Of a stretch of 8,218 nt of DNA, positions 1 through 5,912 are shown piece by piece (position 1 is the first letter of the stretch; every line of letters starts with the position of its first letter). The stretch is taken from NCBI GenBank assembly GCA_015487645.1, contig WFPH01000131.1, positions 1-8,218 on the forward strand. The letters are read 5' to 3'. The notes beneath the pieces were generated by a model, which worked only from the letters and a program-made list of their open reading frames with translations, did no database searches and was not told the DNA's origin. Source of the DNA: Thermosulfurimonas sp. Lineage in GTDB: Bacteria > Desulfobacterota > Thermodesulfobacteria > Thermodesulfobacteriales > Thermodesulfobacteriaceae. Made by a program: the position numbers and the translations under genes.

Positions 1-853
1 CGGTGATTTCAAGCACCCTCACAGAGGCATCGTGACCGCAAAGGCGACAGCCATCAATGCGAAAAAGCCTCAGGATCGAGCCCGGGGGGAGGCCATAAGC
101 TGAAGCGCTGCGAGCCGAAAGAAGGAGTTCCTTCGAGAGAACCATGGTGCAGTCCACGATGTGTCCTACGGCGTAACCTCCGGCAGCCTCCGCCGAAAGC
201 TCCTCGTGAGCGCTTCTTTTTTGGGAAACAAAGAGCGCCGTCTGATGCCACTTCTTGCAAAAGGTGTAAAGGGCCCGCACCACACTGCGGGCCATCATCT
301 CTCGGGCCTCATAAAGGCCGGTTACGGAATCTACTACCGTACGGCTCACACGATAGGTACGGTAGATATGGGCCAGGGTATCCATGAGGGTGGGCAGATC
401 CTCTCGTAACCGGTGATAACTTGCGGCATCCAGCAGAATGATTCGGTCTTCGATCCCGGCAAAATCGATCCCCATAGCCCGGGCCCTCTCCGCAAGCCCC
501 TTAACCACAAAGGGAGCCGGGGTCTCCACGGTCACGAAACAAACCTTTTCCCCCGAAGCGGCTTGTTTAACGGTAAACTGCTCGGCCATGAGGCTTTTTC
601 CCGTATCCGGCATACCGGTAAGATTGACCACCGCGCCCAAGGGAATCCCCCCGAGAGGCTTTCTAACCGGCCGCCCATCTTCCCATTCCACCCGGAAAAA
701 GAGTTCGTCTAAACCCTCTACCCCGGTGGGAACCCCTTCCAGGGGAGGAGCCTTGGCCGCAGCCTCCGAAGGCTTCAAGATGGCCTCTTCAATTACTACC
801 CTCTCCCGTTCCATAAGAGGCTCTAAAAACAAAAATTTGACTTCTTGGTGCAT
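1..853 (-). CDS. KaiC-like RecA-superfamily ATPase, AF_0795-type (partial, C-terminus off the left edge)
   Basis: Reading the minus strand from the ATG at 853-851 gives 284 uninterrupted codons that run off the window without a stop. A Walker A motif GMPDTGKS lies at residues 80-87, a Walker B strand RTVVDS at about 171-176, and the KaiC/RadA-like stretch QKRSAHEELSAEAAGGYAV at about 211-229. Before Walker A comes the usual KaiC entry 'TGVEGLDELF' (43-52). A CRLC pair (269-272) followed by GHD could bind metal or form a disulfide. The pattern matches my memory of the thermophile/archaeal AF_0795 group of KaiC-domain proteins, whose function is unknown; this has not been checked by alignment. 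Where KaiC has two adjacent catalytic glutamates, this protein shows VET (109-111), a single one. No Shine-Dalgarno is seen before 853, so initiation may be leaderless; the ATG at 814 (residue 14) is an alternative. About 20-30 residues are probably missing. The cell role is unknown; a circadian role should not be assumed. Confidence 0.85.
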   Translation of the reverse strand, partial: MHQEVKFLFLEPLMERERVVIEEAILKPSEAAAKAPPLEGVPTGVEGLDELFFRVEWEDGRPVRKPLGGIPLGAVVNLTGMPDTGKSLMAEQFTVKQAASGEKVCFVTVETPAPFVVKGLAERARAMGIDFAGIEDRIILLDAASYHRLREDLPTLMDTLAHIYRTYRVSRTVVDSVTGLYEAREMMARSVVRALYTFCKKWHQTALFVSQKRSAHEELSAEAAGGYAVGHIVDCTMVLSKELLLSARSASAYGLPPGSILRLFRIDGCRLCGHDASVRVLEIT

Positions 854-866
854 TTGAATGTATCAT
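837..866 (+). promoter_or_regulatory. Candidate sigma-70 promoter for the PilZ-pilD pair
   Basis: TTGACT (837-842, 5/6 to the -35 consensus) is followed after 18 bp by TATCAT (861-866, 5/6 to the -10 consensus). Transcription would begin near 873, about 23 nt before the TTG start at 896. The -35 box lies inside the first codons of the divergent ATPase gene. On the opposite strand the same bases read TATGAT (862-867), which could be the -10 of the divergent gene and would place its transcript start almost at its ATG. Called by eye from motif match and position only. Confidence 0.4.
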
Positions 867-883
867 AGATTGAAAAATCTCCC

Positions 884-889
884 AAGGAG
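884..889 (+). promoter_or_regulatory. Ribosome binding site fixing the TTG start of the PilZ gene
   Basis: AAGGAG ends six bases before the TTG at 896-898, which is ideal spacing. No in-frame ATG or GTG nearby would keep the N-terminal RxxxR motif, so this site decides the start. Confidence 0.7.
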
Positions 890-895
890 TTCCCA

Positions 896-1255
896 TTGCG
901 GGAAAGGAGACGTTACCCCCGTTTTTATTCTGATTGCGTAAGAGCCTTTCTCCCCGGCCAAAAACAGCCTCTCCGGGTAAACAACCTTTCGCTAAAAGGC
1001 TGTTTTATAGAAATGGATGATCCCCCTCCTCCGGGAACCACCCTGCATTTTGAGCTCGAACTCCCGGATATAGGGCGTATTCCGATAAGAGGGATAGTTC
1101 TTCACCAGGGGGGTCTTGAACCTCGGGGAGCCGGCATCCTCTTCCTCGAGATAGAGGATGAGTTCCACCACGTTTACGCCAAGTTTCTCAAGGCCCTCCA
1201 ACTCATAGAGGAAGCCCAAAAACTATACGACAAACTCCTGGCCTCCGAGGAATGA
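896..1255 (+). CDS. PilZ-domain protein (predicted c-di-GMP receptor)
   Basis: The 119-residue product is a single PilZ domain. The two c-di-GMP binding signatures are visible: an arginine cluster RRRYPR (residues 4-9, giving R5xxxR9) and NLSLKG (30-35), matching the (D/N)xSxxG motif. A beta-rich core follows ('LHFELELPDIGRIPIRGIVLH') and a helical tail (about 93-119) ends the protein. PilZ proteins bind c-di-GMP and pass the signal to a partner; the small single-domain form is common near pilus and motility genes. No signal peptide is present, so it is cytoplasmic. The start is TTG, backed by AAGGAG six bases upstream. Its TGA overlaps the ATG of the prepilin peptidase gene (ATGA at 1252-1255), indicating translational coupling. 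Both binding motifs are intact, so ligand binding is likely, but the partner is unknown. Confidence 0.88.
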   Translation: MRERRRYPRFYSDCVRAFLPGQKQPLRVNNLSLKGCFIEMDDPPPPGTTLHFELELPDIGRIPIRGIVLHQGGLEPRGAGILFLEIEDEFHHVYAKFLKALQLIEEAQKLYDKLLASEE

Positions 1256-2022
1256 CCCTCTCAGGAATACTGGTCTTTCTCCTGGGCCTCTGTTTGGGCA
1301 GCTTCCTCAACGTGGTCATTTATCGTCTCCCTCGGGGTCTCTCGGTGGTAACGCCCCGTTCCTTCTGTCCGAACTGTGGCCACCGCCTTACCTGGTACGA
1401 AAACCTGCCCCTAGTCTCTTACCTGTGGCAGCGCGGGCGTTGCCGGAGTTGCAAAGCTCCCATAGACTTGCGCTATCCTCTGGTGGAATTACTTTCCGGG
1501 ATCCTGGCCCTCTTCTTTGTCCTGCGCTACGGTTTGACCCCCCAGGCCGGCGCCCTCTATCTTTTCTCTCTGCTTCTGTTAGCAGCCACATTCATCGACC
1601 TTGAGCACCGCATCATCCCGGATGAAATCACCTTAGGAGGACTCCTCTGCGGGCTAGCTCTTTCCCCTTGGAATCCCTTGGCCAATCCTAGAGAGGCCCT
1701 TCTCGGGGCCCTCTGTGGAGCCGGGGCCTTTTATCTCATAGGGGAATACTACCTCTGGTTTAGAGGGCGCGAAGGGCTTGGGGAGGGTGATTACAAATTT
1801 TTGGCCCTCATCGGAAGTTTCCTCGGCCCCTTGAACCTGATCCCTACCGTCTTTACCGCTTCTCTCTGGGGCCTGGCGGGAGCTCTGATGATGGCCCTCT
1901 TCAAAAGAGAAAAGCTTTCCGGAGAAAAGGCGCTGCCCTTCGGTCCATTTTTGAGCCTGGGTGCCCTCTCTATGGTGATATTTCCCGGGTTATGGACGTT
2001 CCTCCTTCCGCCGATCTATTAG
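1252..2022 (+). CDS. pilD: Type IV prepilin peptidase / N-methyltransferase (PilD, GspO, A24 family)
   Basis: The inner-membrane bifunctional enzyme cleaves the leader peptide of type IV prepilins and pseudopilins and methylates the new N-terminus. The 256-residue product has the full family layout: a first membrane helix with GSFLNVVIYRLP (16-27), a cytoplasmic methylation domain with a zinc tetracysteine (CPNC at 39-42, CRSC at 64-67), and the A24 peptidase core. The catalytic aspartates are D116 in IDLEHRIIPD (115-124) and D180 in GEGD (177-180). The late motif LPFGPFLSLGAL (228-239) is also present. About seven hydrophobic segments are evident. Length is near the family's usual 250-290. 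It follows the PilZ gene with a 4-bp ATGA overlap, so the pair is probably one transcript. Its 3' end overlaps the convergent GGDEF gene by 33 bp. No pilin or pilus motor gene is in the window. Confidence 0.96.
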   Translation: MTLSGILVFLLGLCLGSFLNVVIYRLPRGLSVVTPRSFCPNCGHRLTWYENLPLVSYLWQRGRCRSCKAPIDLRYPLVELLSGILALFFVLRYGLTPQAGALYLFSLLLLAATFIDLEHRIIPDEITLGGLLCGLALSPWNPLANPREALLGALCGAGAFYLIGEYYLWFRGREGLGEGDYKFLALIGSFLGPLNLIPTVFTASLWGLAGALMMALFKREKLSGEKALPFGPFLSLGALSMVIFPGLWTFLLPPIY

Positions 2023-2922
2023 GTAGGTGCTTCCCGGGACCTTTTTGACATAGTGCTTGAGCTGTGCGGCTACCGCCGCCACCTCTCCGTAATGTTTGAA
2101 TCGCCCCGCCCAGACCGGAACGATGGCGATGGAGACCGAGGGCCAGGGTATCCGACAGAGGACCCCTTGCCGATCGGTGGTGAGAAGGCAACCACGCTCC
2201 CGATCCTCGGGATCCACGAAATTCAGAACCAGTTGGTCGAATTTCTGGATCACCTCCTGCGCTACCTTATCCGCCACATCGAGCGGTACAATAAAAACGA
2301 AATCATCGCCACCGATATGCCCCACAAAGCCTTTGGGCCCCGCGTAAAACTCCACCGTGTTCACCAGGAGACGGGCGAGCATCCTTATGACCTCGTCCCC
2401 TCTCGAGAACCCGTAGGCGTCGTTAAAGGGTTTGAAATTATCTAGATCCACATACCCTACCGCCCATTCTCCGTCGTCGTGGATTACCTCCTCTATCTTC
2501 CGCAGGATGGAGGTATTTCCGGGAAGACCCGTTAAGGGGTTATTATCGGCAAGCCTCTCCGCCCTGAGAAGCGCAAGTTTCACCCGGGAGATAACCTCCT
2601 CGGAAGAAGCTCCCTCACAGATAAAATCGTCCACGAAATATTCGTGCCAGTCTATCCGAGGCAGTTTTTCCGGATCCACGATGAGGAGAATGGGGAGAGA
2701 AGCCAGACTGAGATCACACTTGAGGGCGAAAATCAGGTCCTTTACCAGTTCCGGGTGAAGACCCTCGGAGACCAGAATCATGTCGGGCAGACTAAAAAAA
2801 ACCCTCTCGCCCGCTTCCTGAATTTCGGGGAAAATTTCTACCCGATAGCCCTTCTGCGTCAGGACCTCGGCCCAGATAGTATAAGGAGGAACTTCGGCAC
2901 TAAGTAGCAGGATTTTTTTCAA
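1990..2922 (-). CDS. GGDEF-domain protein with degenerate receiver domain (predicted diguanylate cyclase, GGDDF variant)
   Basis: Residues 1-120 look like a response-regulator receiver fold (KKILLLSAE start; late VDDFICEGASSEEVISRVKLAL). The usual phospho-acceptor Asp is absent ('PDMILVSEGL', 47-55) and the conserved Lys-Pro near the end is replaced by CEG, so phosphorylation is unlikely. Residues 128-300 form a GGDEF domain: NPLTGLPGN (128-136), DLDNFKPFND (159-168), GFSRGDEV (171-178) and GGDDF (204-208). Aligned by eye to PleD, D159, N167 and D176 match D327, N335 and D344, so guanine recognition is kept and c-di-GMP is the likely product. The fourth signature residue is Asp, not Glu, and the inhibitory RxxD is missing. 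The start is TTG at 2922-2920, supported by GGGAGG six bases upstream. The gene overlaps the HDOD gene by 23 bp and closes the apparent operon. No membrane segment is seen. Confidence 0.88.
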   Translation of the reverse strand: MKKILLLSAEVPPYTIWAEVLTQKGYRVEIFPEIQEAGERVFFSLPDMILVSEGLHPELVKDLIFALKCDLSLASLPILLIVDPEKLPRIDWHEYFVDDFICEGASSEEVISRVKLALLRAERLADNNPLTGLPGNTSILRKIEEVIHDDGEWAVGYVDLDNFKPFNDAYGFSRGDEVIRMLARLLVNTVEFYAGPKGFVGHIGGDDFVFIVPLDVADKVAQEVIQKFDQLVLNFVDPEDRERGCLLTTDRQGVLCRIPWPSVSIAIVPVWAGRFKHYGEVAAVAAQLKHYVKKVPGSTYLIDRRKEERP

Positions 2923-3775
2923 GAAGCGCCTCCCTTATCTCTTCGGTAAAAAATTTTAACTCGTAAAACTTTACTTCCATCTGCGGTAGAAGAACCTCGA
3001 GTTTCTTTTCGTCAAGCCCCACCAGTTTTAGGGCCTTTTCCTCGGGCTCCGGAACCCAGGGATCGCCGCTATATCCGAACCCCCTGGCCCTGACCAAAAT
3101 GTCGGCCAGCTGCACCACGGCCGTCTCCACCTTAAATCGGCGGGCCTTCTTCAGCTCGTGATGAGAGGCTACCGGTTCCACCAGGCGTTCGGGCAGATTC
3201 CAGCGGTTGAGAAGGTACCCTCCGATCTCGGCGTGATCCATGTGGAGGATCTCCTGCTCGGCCTCGCGCCAGGTGACCCCCTCGTTTCTGACTTTCTCCT
3301 GGATTTTTTTATAATCTTCCACCAGAGAAGCCCTCTCTACCACCTTCCCTAGGTCATGGAGCAGGCCCGCGGTGGCCACCTCTTCCGGATTTTCCAGCCC
3401 CAGGTCCCGGGCCAGAATCCCGGAGACCGCCGCCACCCCCAGAGAGTGTTCCCAGAGCCCCACATCCCGGCTCTGCATCATCTCGAAGATGGACGCCGTA
3501 ATAACCAGCGTACGAATGACATTGAAACCGAGAAGAACGATAGCGTTCGAAACCGTGGATATACGGCGGGGGAACCCGTAAAAAGCGGAATTGACCAACC
3601 GTAAAACCTTGCTGGTAAGGACCTGATCGCGCTCTATAACAGCCGCAATCTGCGGAGCTGAGACGGTCTCGTCGCCGATCATCCGGGTAAGTTTAGCCAC
3701 GATAGGCGGAAGGGTAGGCAATCCCTTGAGGGTTCGCAGTTTCTTCTTGACCTCACGGCGTTTGTCGTCAATCAT
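2900..3775 (-). CDS. HDOD-domain signalling protein
   Basis: HDOD domains are HD-superfamily relatives found in bacterial signalling, often next to GGDEF, chemotaxis and pilus genes; most have no proven enzyme activity. From the ATG at 3775 the product is 291 residues. The N-terminal part carries the family signature LKGLPTLPPIV (16-26) and the helical run SKVLRLVNSAFYGFPRRIST (55-74). HD-like positions are retained: H110 in LWEHSLGVA, H140-D141 in GLLHDLGKV, H181 in DHAEIGGYLL, H205-H206 in SHHE, and D225 in QLADILVRA. This is more complete than in many HDOD proteins, so metal binding is possible. A TTG at 3802 would add nine residues (RPRRPRRG-rich), but the ATG gives an 8-bp overlap with the upstream stop, has GAGG six bases before it, and begins closer to the domain, so it is preferred. 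It sits between the LKPGM-type gene and the GGDEF gene, in one unit. Confidence 0.88.
   Translation of the reverse strand: MIDDKRREVKKKLRTLKGLPTLPPIVAKLTRMIGDETVSAPQIAAVIERDQVLTSKVLRLVNSAFYGFPRRISTVSNAIVLLGFNVIRTLVITASIFEMMQSRDVGLWEHSLGVAAVSGILARDLGLENPEEVATAGLLHDLGKVVERASLVEDYKKIQEKVRNEGVTWREAEQEILHMDHAEIGGYLLNRWNLPERLVEPVASHHELKKARRFKVETAVVQLADILVRARGFGYSGDPWVPEPEEKALKLVGLDEKKLEVLLPQMEVKFYELKFFTEEIREALLEKNPAT
2929..2934 (-). promoter_or_regulatory. Ribosome binding site fixing the TTG start of the GGDEF gene
   Basis: On the minus strand GGGAGG is followed by CGCTTC and then TTG at 2922-2920. It lies within the last codons of the HDOD gene, so translation of the two is probably coupled. No competing in-frame start is nearby. 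Confidence 0.65.
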
Positions 3776-4085
3776 TCCCCGCCTCGGCCGCCTGGGCCTC
3801 AAGAAAGACCTTCAGACGTTCCTTCAATTTCAGGAGAAAGGGGTGTCGGGCCCGTTCGAATCGCCGCTCGAGCTCGGCCAGCTCCTCTTCCAGAGTTTTT
3901 TCCCAGGAGAAAGAAACCGGTTTCCCCTTGACCGTTACGAAACGCACCCCCATCTTTCCGAAACGCTCTAGAAGTTCGGCGTTAAGGGGAGTACCCGCAG
4001 GGCACAAGGTGCGCCCCTGTTCGTCCCTGACCTCTTCCGCGGTCACCATGCCCGGTTTGAGGTAACTTAAAGGTAGCCTCTGCAC
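3768..4085 (-). CDS. Small protein with the LKPGM-type segment that usually precedes HD-GYP/HDOD domains
   Basis: The 105-residue product begins with SYLKPGMVTAEEVRDEQGR (7-25), then a Pro-Ala-Gly-Thr turn (PAGTPL, 29-34), a short helix and the strand GVRFVTVKG (46-54). This resembles the roughly 50-residue segment (LKPGM...G..L.P.GT.L......L...GV..V.V) that in many deltaproteobacterial-type proteins is fused to HD-GYP or HDOD domains; I recognise it by pattern, not by a database match. Residues 60-100 are a strongly charged, probably coiled-coil helix (EKTLEEELAELERRFERAR). The start is GTG at 4085-4083, three bases after the gatA stop, with GGAG six bases upstream inside the end of gatA. 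Its stop overlaps the ATG of the HDOD gene. The likely role is a partner or detached regulatory segment of that HDOD protein. There is no signal peptide or membrane helix. Confidence 0.75.
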   Translation of the reverse strand: MQRLPLSYLKPGMVTAEEVRDEQGRTLCPAGTPLNAELLERFGKMGVRFVTVKGKPVSFSWEKTLEEELAELERRFERARHPFLLKLKERLKVFLEAQAAEAGND

Positions 4086-4088
4086 CTT

Positions 4089-5537
4089 TCACTCCAGGGG
4101 AGGTTGCAAATTCAGGCCCAGAGTCTTTTCCAGAGTGTGCCCCAGCCTCAGTACCGGAGCATCGGCCAGCTGGGGACCGATAATTTGAACTCCCACCGGA
4201 AGACCTTCCTCCGTGAACCCCACCGGAAGACTTAACCCGGGGAGTCCGGCCAGATTCACCGGAATGGTGTAGATGTCCGAAAGATACATCTGCAGGGGAT
4301 CGTCGGTCTTCTCCCCTAAGCGGAAGGCCGGGGTGGGGCTTGCGGGCATAAGGATGAGATCCACCTCAGAGAAGGCCTCCTCGAAATCCCGGATAATGAG
4401 AGTGCGGATCTGAGAGGCCTTGCGATAGAAGGCCTCGTAGTAACCTGCGGAAAGGGCGTAGGTCCCAAGCATGATCCGGCGCTTGACCTCCGGACCAAAA
4501 CCCTGCGAACGCGTCTTTTTGTACATGTCCATTAGATCTCGTCCGGAAACCCTCAATCCGTACTTTACACCATCGTAGCGGGCGAGATTTGAGCTGGCCT
4601 CCGCCGGGGCGATGATGTAGTAGGCGGGAAGGGCGTACTCCAGATGCGGAAGTGAAACCTCTTTGATCTCACAGCCCATATCCTTTACGGCCTGAAGCGC
4701 CCCATCCAGCACCCTCCGCACCTCCTCGGAAAGCCCCTCGCTGAAACACTCCCTGGGGATCCCGATCCTGAGGCCCTCCGGCGAACGCTCAAGCTCGGAA
4801 AGGTAGTCCGGCTGGGGCTCGGGATAGGAGGTGGAGTCCCGGGGATCCGGCCCTCCGATCACCTGAAGGAGGAGAGCGGCGTCGGCCACGGTGCGGGAGA
4901 GCGGTCCGATCTGATCCAGCGAGGAGGCGAAGGCCACCAGCCCGTAACGGGAGACCCGACCGTAGGTGGGCTTAAAACCCACCACCCCGCAGAAGGAGGC
5001 CGGCTGGCGGATGGACCCTCCGGTGTCTGAACCCAGGGCTCCGGCGCAGAGCCAGGCCGAAACCGCAGCCGCCGAGCCCCCGGAAGAGCCTCCCGGAACC
5101 CGCTCAAGATTCCAGGGATTGCGCGTGGGGAAGAAGGCCGAATTCTCGGTGGAAGACCCCATGGCAAACTCATCCAGGTTCGTCTTGCCGAGGATTACGG
5201 CCCCCGCGGCCTTGAGCCGTTCCACCACTGTGGCGTCGTAGGGAGGCACGAAGTTTTCCAGGATGCGGGAGGCGCAGGTGGTGCGCACCCCTCGGGTGCA
5301 GATATTGTCCTTTATGGCCACGGGGATCCCAAGAAGGGGAAGATCCTCACCGGAAGAAAGTCTCCTGTCGGCTTCCCGCGCCTGGGCCAGGGCCTCCTCC
5401 GGGGTCACAGTGATATAGGCCTTGACCTTAGGATCAAGCCTTTCAATGCGTTCTAGGAAATAGCGGGTGAGTTCCTCGGCGCTGAGCTCACGGCGGCGAA
5501 GTCTTTCCCGCAAGGAAAGTATGGAGCGTTCCTCCAT
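4089..5537 (-). CDS. gatA: Glutamyl-tRNA(Gln)/aspartyl-tRNA(Asn) amidotransferase subunit A
   Basis: This is the glutaminase subunit of GatCAB, which releases ammonia from glutamine and passes it to GatB to convert mischarged Glu-tRNA(Gln) or Asp-tRNA(Asn) in the cytoplasm. The 482-residue product is full length for the family (about 480-490). The amidase-signature Ser-cisSer-Lys triad is intact: K76 in VAIKDN, S151 in GGSSGGS (149-155) and S175 in GSDTGGSIRQPA (169-180); the spacing equals that of the S. aureus enzyme (K79, S154, S178). Further family segments are GFKPTYGRVSRYGLVAFAS (188-206) and the C-terminal GLPVGVQIIGP. The ATG at 5537 is preceded by AAAGGGAGG six bases upstream, which overlaps the gatC stop; the gap between the genes is 13 bp. 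gatB is not in the window. The signalling genes follow directly, with only three bases before the next start. Confidence 0.97.
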   Translation of the reverse strand: MEERSILSLRERLRRRELSAEELTRYFLERIERLDPKVKAYITVTPEEALAQAREADRRLSSGEDLPLLGIPVAIKDNICTRGVRTTCASRILENFVPPYDATVVERLKAAGAVILGKTNLDEFAMGSSTENSAFFPTRNPWNLERVPGGSSGGSAAAVSAWLCAGALGSDTGGSIRQPASFCGVVGFKPTYGRVSRYGLVAFASSLDQIGPLSRTVADAALLLQVIGGPDPRDSTSYPEPQPDYLSELERSPEGLRIGIPRECFSEGLSEEVRRVLDGALQAVKDMGCEIKEVSLPHLEYALPAYYIIAPAEASSNLARYDGVKYGLRVSGRDLMDMYKKTRSQGFGPEVKRRIMLGTYALSAGYYEAFYRKASQIRTLIIRDFEEAFSEVDLILMPASPTPAFRLGEKTDDPLQMYLSDIYTIPVNLAGLPGLSLPVGFTEEGLPVGVQIIGPQLADAPVLRLGHTLEKTLGLNLQPPLE

Positions 5538-5550
5538 CTCGAACCTCCCT

Positions 5551-5841
5551 TTAGCCCTTAATCACCCTGGGGACCACAAAACTTGAGCCCTCTCGCTCCG
5601 GAGCGTTCCGAAGAATCTCCTCCGCCGGAAAGGATTCCCGGACTTCGTCCTCTCTGAAGCGGTTCTCTAGCCTTAAGGCGTTATAGGTCGGCTCCACTCC
5701 GGAGGTATCCACCTCGGAGAGTTTGGCCACGTAGTCCAAGATACTCGAAAGCTCGCGGGTGAAGCGCTCAAGCTCCTCCTCGGAAAATTCTAGGCGAGCG
5801 AGATGAGCTACATGCAGGACTTCTTCCCTTGAGATGGCCAT
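5551..5841 (-). CDS. gatC: Glutamyl-tRNA(Gln)/aspartyl-tRNA(Asn) amidotransferase subunit C
   Basis: GatC is the small subunit that clamps GatA and GatB together. The 96-residue product matches the family's usual 95-100. The N-terminal helix SREEVLHVAHLARLEFSEEE (4-23) is the family hallmark, followed by the second helix ending in LDYVAKLSEVDTSGVEPTYN (35-54) and the extended tail with REDEV and VVPRVIKG. The start is ATG at 5841-5839 with GGAGGGG ending five bases upstream. Only 71 bp separate it from the end of the chemotaxis gene, on the same strand, so it may share that transcript or have its own weak promoter (TTGTGG, 17 bp, TAAAAA on the minus strand). The ribosome binding site is one arm of a perfect 9-bp inverted repeat. 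Confidence 0.96.
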   Translation of the reverse strand: MAISREEVLHVAHLARLEFSEEELERFTRELSSILDYVAKLSEVDTSGVEPTYNALRLENRFREDEVRESFPAEEILRNAPEREGSSFVVPRVIKG

Positions 5842-5846
5842 AAGAA

Positions 5847-5892
5847 CCCCTCCGGCTGCTTAATTTCTTTCTTTTTAGCACGACCGGAGGGG
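5847..5892 (-). promoter_or_regulatory. Inverted repeat that would occlude the gatC ribosome binding site
   Basis: CCCCTCCGG (5847-5855) and CCGGAGGGG (5884-5892) are exact reverse complements separated by 28 bp. In the minus-strand RNA the 3' arm contains the gatC Shine-Dalgarno (GGAGGGG), so pairing would hide it. It is not followed by a U-run, so it does not look like an intrinsic terminator of the chemotaxis gene. The repeat is directly visible; the regulatory role is inference, and a promoter starting within the loop would exclude the 5' arm from the RNA. Confidence 0.4.
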
Positions 5893-5912
5893 CCCCACAA
5901 GGTGTCCAGAGT

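Noticed and set aside
438..857. Open plus-strand frame of 139 codons opposite the KaiC-like gene
   Set aside because: It is Ser/Pro/Arg-rich with no ribosome binding site or recognisable motif, and is fully antisense to a clear ATPase gene.
2025..2046. AGGT...ACCT followed by TTTTT, a possible terminator after pilD
   Set aside because: The stem is only four base pairs around a ten-base loop, too weak to call, especially for a thermophile.
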